64,000 bases of DNA, taken from the NCBI GenBank assembly GCA_029204225.1, contig CM055092.1:66887423-66951422 (forward strand). Reading direction: 5' to 3'. The notes under the pieces were generated by a model. It made no database searches. It worked only from the letters and a program-made list of their open reading frames with translations, and was not told the DNA's origin. Shown in pieces: positions 44,999 to 54,803 of this stretch (position 1 is its first letter; each line of letters opens with the position of its first letter). This DNA is from Diphasiastrum complanatum (taxonomy: Eukaryota > Streptophyta > Lycopodiopsida > Lycopodiales > Lycopodiaceae). The translations under genes and the position numbers were made by a program.

Positions 44999-45676
44999 TG
45001 ATGGGGCAAGGGAGATAGAAGAACGCAAACGGAGAAGAGAGCAGGAAATATTGCGGAACAACTCTCCCGTTACAATCAGCTGCTAGATGCAAAAACAGTC
45101 TAATAGAAAGCTCATGCTAAATATAATCACAGATTTAAGTGTTCTAATTGCCCAACAGGATCTTAAAAATTAAATGTGGGCTGGCTGTGTCTTTTATCAG
45201 CAGACACTTTTGGAGCAGCGATGGATTGGCAAAATTCTTTGAACACTGGTCCGCGCTCAGCTTCGGGGTTGCTTCCTTTGGTTCTCCCAGCATGCAGCAC
45301 ACGTGGAAGAGTGGCAACACTCTCAATGGTTGCCTTGTAGCTCACATGTGTTTGGGCCAGTCAAGGATGATACCACCCTATGGGCCCAGGCTATGGAAGG
45401 CTACAGAAAACTCATCCAAGAAATCTTGAAACACAATGAAGAGCTGGATGTCGAACTACAAGAATCCCTATTCAAATGAATTGCCATGAGCGAGAGAGTG
45501 TGGGGCTAGAATGCAAGGCCTAAGGGGCATTTCAATGGAGCCCGAGAAAATTTAGAGAATGAGCACCTTGCATGGAAGGAGCCTGTGTATATAATAATTT
45601 TGGTAATTAATTTTGTGTAATTAATGGCCCAAGTATGGCATCCTGCGTGCATAAGCCCATCTTAAAGATCCCATCA
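44999..45676 (-). repeat. 5' LTR of the - strand Copia (678 bp)
   Basis: On the - strand it runs from TGATGGGATC at 45676 to CCCCATCA at 44999, so it has 7-bp terminal inverted repeats TGATGGG/CCCATCA. It directly abuts another Copia relic at 45677, which indicates insertion into that older element. Confidence 0.75.
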
Positions 45677-45684
45677 ATAGTTAG

Positions 45685-46440
45685 TCATGTTCTTTTGACC
45701 TTACTTGAGTCTTCAATAACTTTCAAAAATAGATTCAAAGTGCCTTGTCCATTTGATTCTCCTTCAATACTCTTGACTAGCTCCAAATTGTCACTTTCCC
45801 TTTTGTGTCGATGAAGCTCATCAAGATCAACCTCTTGATCTTCCACTTGAACATCAAAATCATTAACCAAGGCCTCATTTCCAAATCTATCAATGACATC
45901 CATTCCATGAAGACAACCATCCACCTGCATACCATCATTCACACAAGAAAATGTACTAAGACATATGAGAAAAACAAAGTTTCTACCTTCAACTTGCTTA
46001 CTCTTCTCATCATATGTAAGCCTAGATGGCTTTTGCCTTTGCCTTGAGAATATTCTTAGAACTTGACTTGGAGAGGCATCTTCAACATCACCATTCAAAG
46101 AGCCAACCTTCTAACCACCAAAAATGTTAGTTTCATCAATATCAACAATATCAAGCTTATTCACATTCTCCTCTTCAAAGACAACATCCTTAGAAATGTG
46201 AATTTTATTTGAACTAAGAGTGTAAATCCTATAAGCTTTACTTACTTCACTCTAGCCAACAAGGATTCCCTTTAAAAATCCAAAAGACAAGTTGACATAG
46301 CAAGTACTACCATAGTAAGAGAGAAATAGGAATTGTGTCAATCCCTTTGATTGCACACTCACCATCATTGGCCATGTAGATCACCTTCTTGTCACCTTTG
46401 AGTGTGTGGAAATCATCATCACCAAATTTTCATAAGAGGA
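45685..46440 (-). pseudogene. Older Copia relic: protease and integrase-end pieces
   Basis: On the - strand: a protease-region piece (FGDDDFHTLKGDKKVIYMAN near 46425), then after a jump the integrase end with FLKGILVG-like, SKAYRIYTLSSNKIHISKDV and VVFEEENVNKLDIV. It is followed by the basic hinge before RT (RQRQKPSRLTYDEK near 46020) and an acidic region to 45685. Between protease and integrase end most of the coding sequence is missing. The RT side ends at the younger LTR at 45676. Confidence 0.75.
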
Positions 46441-46501
46441 TGGCAAACTGGAAAAGAAGGTCATAACAACGTCAGAGTCGACCTGAACCTATCGCCGCTA
46501 T

Positions 46502-46905
46502 CTACTCCATCAGATTCTTGAGTTGATTAATGTGATTCTGAACAGAATCACTATTTGACATTCTAAGTGAGAAGAATTTTCTTCTTGGATGTAGCTTTGA
46601 AGTGACATCCCTCACTTTGTATAGTGTACTCAATATGTCCCAAGCTCCTTTCAAAGATTGGGCTTGTTTGATGTGTCCAATCCGCATGTCGGAGACGTTA
46701 AGTGTGATTAAGATGAAAGCTTTGCCATCCCTAAGCTTCCACTTGGAAATGGCTTGCTCATCGACACTAGGAAGTAGTTCGGTTCCAACAATTATTTTCA
46801 AAGTTTCTTGGCCATCAGTACTGCCTTCATCTTGAATTTCCATAAGTGGTAGTTCGAACCATCGAGTTTGTCTACCATTAGAGCAGACTGTGATTGCGAA
46901 TCCAT
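46502..46905 (-). pseudogene. Older Copia gag relic
   Basis: The ATG at 46905 starts MDSQSQSALMVDKLDGSNYH, a standard gag beginning, and continues LWKFKMKAVLMAKKL. A one-base loss near 46800 then shifts into the frame IIVGTELLPSV, ISKWKLRDGKAFILITLNVS, and RKFFSLRMSNSDSVQNHINQ. It ends at a stop near 46502. Confidence 0.85.
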
Positions 46906-47041
46906 TTGGAATTTCAGGATGATGTATGTATGCATATAGTAGATTATATGACTGGAAACAATTATAACAAATGTCTACACTATATTAGAACAATCATTTT
47001 GATAATGTATGCTCTAAGTCCGCCTCTTCAGGAATCAGATT

Positions 47042-47053
47042 GCTCTGATACCA
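47042..47053 (-). other. Primer binding site of the older Copia
   Basis: On the - strand TGGTATCAGAGC follows directly after an LTR ending in GCGAACA. Confidence 0.85.
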
Positions 47054-47632
47054 TGTTCGCGACAGTGAAACGAGCAGGCAATCCTCGGTGCATGCAACTA
47101 TGTCTATCAGATCAGACTAACTCCGACAAATTGAAGCCTGTCCTGCTTGATCACAGTTTCAAAGTTGTTGGATCTATATAGTCGATTCCAAAGCCATGCA
47201 CAATTTATCTGAGTTGTTTAAATTTAGATTTGCGGAAGCATTTTAGGTGCGGTGATTTAGAGCGATAGATTGACTTATGTTATCAATCATATGAATAGTT
47301 TAATCTACGAATGAATTTATCTACGAGCATGAATCTATCTATAATTGAAGCAAGCAAACATTCAACATACACAGCTTAGATTATTGGAACAACGATAGTT
47401 TAGTTGTGTAGAGAACACAGTTTGAATGTAAGTAAAGATGCGTTCTTTCTGAGACAATACTCGAACAAGATAATTGTGCTCTTGATGATCGATTGATCAT
47501 GATGAATAGATAAATCAGGTAAGGTAGTAAGCAACCGAGCAACTGATAATTTGCTAGATATATGCACATGGTTCATCTGTACTTTGTAAATAGGATTAAG
47601 GCACTACGTGCTATTGGCAGTCACTATCAGAC
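47054..47632 (-). repeat. 5' LTR of the older Copia (left edge sure, right edge tentative)
   Basis: The LTR end (GCGAACA on the - strand) is fixed by the primer site. The start is placed at TGTTGTCTGATAG (47632), the best TG candidate before unrelated sequence, giving 579 bp. It is AT-rich and non-coding. Confidence 0.5.
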
Positions 47633-47884
47633 AACATCTGGAGATTCTGTCCGGTCGTGATACAGTGTACTTGATGATCTGTCGTCAATTCGCTTGCGAC
47701 CGATTGTTTGAGTATGACGGAACTATCGTATCTAATCTGAGAGCCGTTGATGGCCAAGTAGTGAGGATGGATGAACAACCAGAGGTGGCCGAACTATCGG
47801 GTAGACAAGACAAAACCATTGTCCAAAAGCATATTGCCTAGGCAACCATATTAAAACTTCTTCATAATCCTAAGAGTTAAGCTT
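47633..47884 (+). other. Unassigned stretch ahead of a purine tract
   Basis: A frame open from 47608 to 47841 spans this stretch (…CDRLFEYDGTIVSNLRAVDG…). It precedes a polypurine tract and LTR, so it should be the 3' internal end of a + strand Copia, but I cannot match it to RNase H or any other domain. Confidence 0.35.
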
Positions 47885-47893
47885 AAGGGGGAG
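47885..47893 (+). other. Polypurine tract
   Basis: AAGGGGGAG immediately before TGTTGGAG is the usual plus-strand priming site of Copia elements. Confidence 0.75.
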
Positions 47894-48891
47894 TGTTGGA
47901 GTTTAATCTTTAATCCTACTCGCCTGAATTCATCTTCTGAATACTCCTATATAATGTAAATATCCACTCTCTATAACAGATTGTAGTATTACTCGCATAA
48001 GTCGAACAATCTGTATATACATCGACTTTGCAGCAGAGCTTGATCAACTCGACATTTTTGACTTCGACTCCATCGACATCGACTCAAGGGCAAATAGTCG
48101 ACTCGACTGATTCGACACCCTCGACGTCTGTCCACTGTCACCACTCAAAAGGGAGCACTTCCTCTGCTCTATCCAATATAGACTACGTCACCGTTCAAAC
48201 TACTACCATGCAGTAACTATATTACTTCACAAATGTTACCTACACAATTTACACTAAACTGTACAGTTGTAATCTTCACGACTAGTGCAGCTGATATATG
48301 TATATATACACAATAAAACGATGATACAAGAGAGATCAGGAAGAAGGAGAATCAATGAGTTAATCTATCAATAAAATATCAACCCAAGCGTAGAGTTCCT
48401 TTGTGAACTCCATTGTATCAGATTATCTGATTTCACCGAATTAGAGATTACTAAAGAGAGTGAGAGAAATTCAAGAAGTAGAGATATTACTCAATCTATA
48501 ACTAGCATAATAGGATCACAACACATAGCACATTAGTACTATGAACCATTCTCAGGCACATGATTGTGATCTGATCGTTGTTACCACAACATCTAATACA
48601 TAGATTTTCTATCTTCTTTATGTGTGTTTACATTGATGAATGCTTTCTGATAACTTCTTTCTCTGTTATTGATACTCGTTCCTATGACTCATATATAATA
48701 TTAGACTTGAAGGAAGCATGGTTGTCATAGACGCCTAATTGTATTGCTCCCTTCATGTTTGTCTTAGACACCTACAAAGATATTCCTCTGATCAAAAGAA
48801 ACGATCTAAGTAATAGACGAAATCTGCAGTTTGTATCGATCATCTAATGATTTAACATTGTGTTTCTCTTGTTTGGATATCATATTCAGCA
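47894..48891 (+). repeat. Long Copia LTR (about 998 bp)
   Basis: It starts TGTTGGAGTTTAATC after a purine tract and ends near ATTCAGCA, four bases before a primer site. It contains pyrimidine- and TCGAC-rich stretches (48040-48130) and a TATATATACACAA box near 48300. The segment 48395-48665 recurs inverted at 185-490. Confidence 0.7.
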
Positions 48892-48895
48892 AGAG

Positions 48896-48907
48896 TGGTA
48901 TCAGAGC
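48896..48907 (+). other. Primer binding site after the long LTR
   Basis: TGGTATCAGAGC. The following internal sequence shows no gag and becomes unrecognisable within about 100 bp. Confidence 0.75.
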
Positions 48908-49591
48908 TGACAATCCTGGCTGTACCACCCCAACAAGACGTTATGAGTCACAATCTTTCTAGTAGGACACTGTAAGATTTGGGGGATTCGTGCAAGTCCA
49001 AGACCACGAAATCTAGCACGAATCGAATTCCTGCTACCTTGGTATGTGCTTCCTTGGCTATGCCTAATGGTTTCACACTCGATTGATCAGCGTATAAAGA
49101 TGTGAACATTTAAAAAAAACCATATTTTTTTATCAAAATTTAACTTTTTCAGCAGTTTATGATGTATCTTAACCTCATGCAAGCACAATCGACCTTTATT
49201 ACAGCCAAACCAATTATCATTTAGAGCAAAGAGTTCATTTATAGCCAAACAACATCAATTTTGAGTAGTTTTTGCTATAAAACACATTCTAGACGTCATA
49301 TCAATGACATAACTAGCATGCAACCATTAATCTTTGCTTAATGACTAGAAAACAACAAGTACTCTTAGTGAAAGCATTAACATTCAGTACCTTATGAGAA
49401 ATCTCACTAAAATTCTAAATACTAAAAAAAAAGCCGCAATAAACTGTGGAAATCTATGCAATCTATGATATGACTATGGTAGAAGCCCATATCATTGATT
49501 CCTAGGCAAGGAATGTAGAAAAAGCAGATAGATATTACAAAAAGTTGCAAAAGGCAAGCGTCGACTCTACCTTTTGATCGATGCATGCACT
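48908..49591. other. Non-coding remnant between two LTRs
   Basis: No gag, pol or host motif found. It probably contains the leader remnants of the + strand element (left) and of a - strand element (right). Confidence 0.4.
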
Positions 49592-49606
49592 AAGTTTTAA
49601 TACCAT

Positions 49607-50101
49607 TGTGATGATCGCTTGTTGTAGATCTTGAAGATGCAACTGCAAAGCACCAAAGGAAAGACAGTGAAGCAAAACCACCCAACTAGCTAAAAGACAA
49701 AGATCAAATCACAATAACTTCACTCCCAAGCCACAATGGATGAATGCAAGAGAGCAAAGGATTATGGTAATCACCAATTACAATCTTGAAATAGGAGTAG
49801 GAAGAGTTTTTGTAAGTATATATAACCTCCAGATGCTTGAGATTATTTCATCCACATTTTAATCCACTACTAAACTTAATGGAGATTACTATTGATACTC
49901 CTTTGCGTGCATATAGCCATCAAACACCATGCACTACTCCACATGTCAACATCGAAGTGCTTGGGCCCTTTCAAGGTTATTTATTAAGTACATAACCCTG
50001 ACTGGAATATCAAGACATAACCTATAAACTTGAACATTGGAATATCGAATATCCACATTGAAGATTATTTCAAATCCTTTTTATTGGGCATGGATGTTAC
50101 A
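49607..50101 (-). repeat. LTR of a - strand element
   Basis: On the - strand it runs from TGTAACATCCATGCCC (50101) to GATCATCACA (49607). It is followed by TGGTATTAAAACTTA, a degenerate primer site with the TGGTAT core. A segment at 49926-49985 resembles 30605-30660. Edges are tentative. Confidence 0.5.
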
Positions 50102-50426
50102 ACCCCTACTGAAAAGGCCATGATTTTACTCCTCCTTGGAAATGTAGGTAAGTAGATCGATAAGGTATGGTAAGGTCAAGTTAGGTCTCGGGATTAAGTA
50201 GGTAGACAACACATATGGATAACATTAAAGGATTCTCTATCATCAACCTTAGTGGAGTAGATGTTACCTTGAAACCAATGTTGTTGGAAAAAAAAAACAG
50301 CTACTTGGAAAAGGTGAGAATGAACAAAATGGCCAAAGCATATTGAGAGATTCCCATCCAACTATTTACCCCATGGTCCATGAACAAGACAAGGAAGGGC
50401 CTGTGTCAGAATCTCCCACCAAATGT

Positions 50427-50490
50427 TCATTTTCCTCCTCCTTTTTTCTTCTTCTTCTTCTTCGTCTTCTTCTTCTGTTTTCTTCTGTTG
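50427..50490 (+). promoter_or_regulatory. Pyrimidine-rich tract upstream of the DUF7906 gene
   Basis: CCTCCTCC followed by TTCTTCTTC repeats, 310-370 bp upstream of the start codon. Such Y-rich patches are frequent around plant transcription starts and in 5' UTRs. No TATA box is evident near it. A 5'-UTR intron ending at CAG before GTCTTGG (about 50694) is possible. Confidence 0.4.
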
Positions 50491-50718
50491 TTTTGTGCTC
50501 TAACGTTGCTATCCCTATACTTCATTCGTGCAGATGATGGTTTCCTCTTCCTGTTCCGTAATGAGCTTGCAACGCGATCCCAGAGCCATGCATGGCACAG
50601 GCGTGGCAACAGGCTCTTTGGACCGACCATAAGCTCATCTTTTTCTGCCATTTTTGGTTGATGGCTTGATCTGGATCCCGGATTGTGTTCGCAGGTCTTG
50701 GCGAGCTGTTAGGGTTCG

Positions 50719-50757
50719 ATGATGAAGCTCGGGGCAGCAGATCGGCCGTTTCTGTAG
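50719..50757 (+). promoter_or_regulatory. Upstream ORF of 12 codons
   Basis: ATGATGAAGCTC...CTGTAG encodes a 12-residue peptide plus stop, ending 43 nt before the main ATG at 50801. If in the mature 5' UTR it would lower or regulate translation. Confidence 0.45.
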
Positions 50758-50800
50758 TGCCCAGTAGGTTTCTGATTGTTGATCGCTGGCTAGGAGTGAA

Positions 50801-52834
50801 ATGGACGCGTGCGGTGCTCTAGGGCATGCATGGGTTATGCTGCTGGTGATGCTGATTGCGATCCAGAGCAGATTTGGGATCGTGAGGGCAAGGTTTGGGT
50901 TGGATTCCGCGTTTTCTCAGTCACATCTGGATCCTCTTGCCGTCAATGATACATTTGTCACCTTGTCGCCTGCTTTGAAGAACCTGCTGCTGCGCCCTTC
51001 AAATTTTGATGCAGATCAGATGCGTGATCATCTGCATTCCTTGCAGAGCACCACTTTGGTCACCGTTAAGCTTGTAGGGTTTTCCAGCAGCGATCGCTCT
51101 CAGCTTGAATCCCAGTTTAGTCGCCTCCTGGAGGCATTCAATCAACACGAGCATGTGAGCATAATAGGAGCTAATCCTCACAAGCTCATGATCAGGTCAA
51201 GGATTGATTTGCAGGTGACTAGGGCATCGCCGCAATTGGCAGATACTATATTTCAAGCTATAGAGAATCACCTAGCTATGAAGACCTCCACAAATCCTCG
51301 CTTTAACTTGGAAGCTGTTCCGCATACACTGGTGGATGAGATTATTCAAGCAGATTTGGAGAAACCCTTGTCTTCCTATGTCATTTATTTGCTCAGTCCG
51401 AAGCATCAAAGAGTTTCCTACGGCTATCAATACAGTAAAGAGCCGGATCGCCATATATATACGTGTCAGGGCAGCTCTTGGGCTGGGAGGGATCGATACA
51501 TGTGGGTCGATCTAGCAGCAGGTCCTGTGGAATATGGCCCTTCTTTGTCCGGGGAAGGGTTAGTGGTAAAGGCTGAGACACATCCGTTAGCTGCTTTGCA
51601 CACAGGCAGCCCCGCACGTAGTTCATTCCTTGCAGACCTTGCATCTGTGGTCTGGAGCGCTGCACAGATGCTGCTGCTGCCCCCGCTGAGAATTCCTGTC
51701 TATTTTGATAAGGAAGTGGAGGTGAATTTTATTCATATAGGTCATGGAGGAGATGACGATAATAGTCAGATAGTGGACATCAATTGGAGTGCAATAGAGA
51801 GCGCTTTCCTCGAGGAGAATGGGAACAGCTTCACATTTGCATCTCAATCAGTCAGGTTTAAGAGGTACAGCATAAATGTTCAGAAATGTGCTGTTTGTGC
51901 TGCCGTTCTTGCACGATCCACAAAGTCCTTCGCCTCTCGGATATTGATGGAAAGGTACAGCCTTTTTATGAGTGAGTATATCGACTCCAAGCAGCTGTAC
52001 TATCTTCTGACACAGAATCAAAAAGAGATTGCAGATCTGGCAGGGATCGACTCATATGGCCTGTTCAGAACAGTACCAGTATATGTGTTCGATCTACCTA
52101 AAGAAAGGAATCTCTTGCTGGATCGCCTCCATCAGGCAATTGCCTTCAAAGACAGTGTGATTGCAATTCGCACTGTGGGCTCATATATGATTGGCGATTT
52201 CCATTGCAATGGCAGACCCATTACGAGAAGAGCTAGGGATCTTGAACGTCCAATTGTGGGTGCCCTTCTTCAGACCATCTGGGGTGTTTCACCCACACAT
52301 CTGACCTGGAGTTTTCAGCATAACGCTTCCCTGGTGGACTATACATGGAGTGTTGGACAGACTCCCTTTGGGCCTTTCTCTGATCTCTTCACCCTCTCTT
52401 TTGTCCAGAGAGATGCTGCACCTCGCAGTGTTCTCTACACGATGTTAAACCTGTCCATCTGGAGTGCTACTGATGTTGTCACTTCTGTCGAAGATCAAGG
52501 AGGTGACAAGAAGCTGCTCAGTCGAAAGGAGCACGTACAATTTATGCAAAGATGGAATCTCTGTTTATTCAAGCTTAACAAAGCTTTGTCGTCTATCACA
52601 CACTTTGACTTCAATTCTGCACTATACTTCATCAAGTCAGCAGATCATGACCTTGCTGCTCTTCATTATTTAGTTTTCGAGGCCACTTCATCATCACAGG
52701 CATCCATTGTCTGTTTTAAAGATCCTCCATTTCCTTGGCACTGGATTTTGGCTTCTCTATGTCTAGTAGCTATTGCAATTTATCTTTGGATACGAAGGGA
52801 GCGTCTTTTTGTCAACAAAAAGAAAAAGTTCTAG
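50801..52834 (+). CDS. DUF7906-type membrane protein (similar to Arabidopsis At3g28720)
   Basis: A 677-codon intronless frame. Residues 1-30 form a signal peptide (hydrophobic VMLLVMLIAIQ). Residues about 45-640 are the lumenal or extracellular region with motifs I associate with plant DUF7906 proteins: LVGFSSSDRSQLESQFSRLL, SYVIYLLSP, YTCQGSSWAGRDRYMWVDLA, YGPSLSGEG, SVVWSAAQMLLLPPLRIPVY and VPVYVFDL. A single membrane helix (WILASLCLVAIAIYLWI, about 649-665) is followed by a short basic tail ending KKKKF, which fits a KKxx ER-retrieval signal. So a type I membrane protein of the ER/secretory route is predicted; the biochemical role is unknown to me. Codon use and lack of stops show it is maintained. 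An upstream ORF may regulate it. Confidence 0.85.
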   Translation: MDACGALGHAWVMLLVMLIAIQSRFGIVRARFGLDSAFSQSHLDPLAVNDTFVTLSPALKNLLLRPSNFDADQMRDHLHSLQSTTLVTVKLVGFSSSDRSQLESQFSRLLEAFNQHEHVSIIGANPHKLMIRSRIDLQVTRASPQLADTIFQAIENHLAMKTSTNPRFNLEAVPHTLVDEIIQADLEKPLSSYVIYLLSPKHQRVSYGYQYSKEPDRHIYTCQGSSWAGRDRYMWVDLAAGPVEYGPSLSGEGLVVKAETHPLAALHTGSPARSSFLADLASVVWSAAQMLLLPPLRIPVYFDKEVEVNFIHIGHGGDDDNSQIVDINWSAIESAFLEENGNSFTFASQSVRFKRYSINVQKCAVCAAVLARSTKSFASRILMERYSLFMSEYIDSKQLYYLLTQNQKEIADLAGIDSYGLFRTVPVYVFDLPKERNLLLDRLHQAIAFKDSVIAIRTVGSYMIGDFHCNGRPITRRARDLERPIVGALLQTIWGVSPTHLTWSFQHNASLVDYTWSVGQTPFGPFSDLFTLSFVQRDAAPRSVLYTMLNLSIWSATDVVTSVEDQGGDKKLLSRKEHVQFMQRWNLCLFKLNKALSSITHFDFNSALYFIKSADHDLAALHYLVFEATSSSQASIVCFKDPPFPWHWILASLCLVAIAIYLWIRRERLFVNKKKKF

Positions 52835-54563
52835 TATTGATGTAATGTAAAACTGCTTCATAAAAATAGTTCTATGTACGATAGAGCAGCCATTTTATGT
52901 GTTTCCTCTTTATGATCTTCAGAGTTTATAGTTTCTGAAATTTCTGCTCTCCTTTTCCAATTTTGAGATCTCATTCCTGTTCTAAGTGCAGTCTCAGTTT
53001 TTGTGCTTTTCAGAGAATCCTCTGCTGACATTAACTGAGTGTGATCCTTGCAGTCCTTATTGGTTTCCAAAAATTTACTTGCTCGCTAGGATTTTTCTGA
53101 AGTTGCTGATAGGTGCATGGATCAATCAAATGGAATCTTTTGAAGTGCACAAAAGTGCACAGATACGTCTGAGAGGAGTTTGTAGAGTTGTTCTCTATTG
53201 ATAATCTAATAGTGAATTGTCTGATGTTTCCTTTCATAGCGAATTCTTTAGTTGAATGGTCAAAATTTTCTTCTTTGGGCTTTTTGATAGTAACCAAGGA
53301 GAAAGTGCTTTGTGGTTCTTTTGTGTTTTTTATTATCTTTCCAGGAGATCTTTCAGATACATTTAGGATGTCGACTGTTTTGGAAAGTCGAGGTTATCTT
53401 TCTTCTGACCAAATTAGGATCTTTTACTATGGCATAGTTCAGTTTATTCTGTTGTTGTACTTGAAAATTGTAATCTGGAGAAGGGGAGATGTGTTGCAGT
53501 CTTTAGAGCATTGAAATTGTTTGAGATGTTATTTGTGCATTGCCTCCCTGGCCATCCTATGAGGCTGCAGGATCTTAATAACCCGACATCTAGCACTCTC
53601 TACTTTTTAGATTTGCATATATGATAATCAAGCTAATGTTTCGTGGACCTTTTGAAAAGCTTTTTTGCAACGCATTTGAAACGGAAAGAATCAGATTTGT
53701 CAGGAAAGAAACGGCTAGACATTTTTAGGGTTTTTTTTTTTGCTTTTTGGTTTTATTCCGAGCTTTTTCTTGAAGGAAAAGCAATTGTTGTTTAAGTGTC
53801 TAGACATTGATTATAGCTCTATACAATGACAAAAACCATTGATACTGACACACTTAGATGACTGAGGACTCAATGAGACATTGAGATACATCAGACAATG
53901 CACATGCACAATGTACTCATGATTCCACTATTCTCTACTGAATTCTAACTAAGTTCTATATGCCAAACTTTCACAGACAATACACACACACATTAGGTTG
54001 GTCCTTTTTTCCTAAATTAATAAAATCCATTTCGAAAGGCACGTTTGAAGCGGACTTTTTAAAACAGTGTTTCATTGAATGAAACTCGTTTCCGTGAAAC
54101 ATAGAATCAAACACACACTGAGCCTGTTTTGTTTATGTCCAGGAGTTAAAGTTCACTCGATTCAGTGACTGATCTTGCATGAACACAGCATTGTTATTAG
54201 TAATTTTCAGATGAAGCTAGATCTCAGCTCCTTTGAACCTGTTGAATCATTTTCTTCATGAAAGAATTTGGACTAGGAATTAGCGTAACTACTGATGTTT
54301 GTCTTTGGTTGCAGGAAGAATTATGTTTTGAGGCTTGTAGGCTTTGTAGTTTCACGAAGCAGAGTTATTGCAAAAGTTTTGAGAACATTTGTGAAAGTAG
54401 TTAGTATTGGAACTGCTAGCTTTATCTGTATTCCTCTACATGATCAATTACAGTGTACTATAGATTGGCGTGCAAAGTGTTATTGTTTATTGATCAAGTG
54501 ATCCTTGATATTGGAACCTCTGTTCAATCTATTAAGGAATTTCGATCTCCATTTTTCTTGTAT
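52835..54563. other. 3' flank of the DUF7906 gene, no gene seen
   Basis: The 3' UTR probably ends within the first few hundred bases; no canonical AATAAA is obvious, but ATAAAAATAG occurs at 52860. Remaining frames (for example 53188-53514) lack recognisable domains. Confidence 0.45.
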
Positions 54564-54592
54564 GGATATCCATAGTACTACTATGGATATCC
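54564..54592. other. Perfect 29-nt palindrome
   Basis: GGATATCCATAGTA, a single C, and TACTATGGATATCC form a perfect inverted repeat of 14-bp arms. It overlaps the start of the next tandem duplication. Confidence 0.8.
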
Positions 54593-54803
54593 CATGGGTT
54601 GATAATACCGAGAAGCATCTTTTTTGTATGTGTTCTTGCTGTGATACAAGATTTTTAGGGCAGTCTAAATTTATCAGCACTTGCAATTTTTTTGTGTATG
54701 CATATCCCATGGGTTAATAATACCAAAAAGCATCTTTCTTGTATGCTTCCTGTTGTGAAACAAGATTTTTAGGGCAGTCTAAGTTTACCAGCACATGCAC
54801 ATG
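54587..54803. repeat. Tandem duplication with 115-bp period
   Basis: Copies start ATATCCCATGGGTT at 54587 and 54702. They share AATACC..AAGCATCTTT and AAGATTTTTAGGGCAGTCTA blocks with scattered differences. Confidence 0.85.

Noticed and set aside
53188-53514. 108-codon frame after the DUF7906 gene
   Set aside because: Hydrophobic by T-rich composition, no homology recognised, and no intron or promoter evidence.
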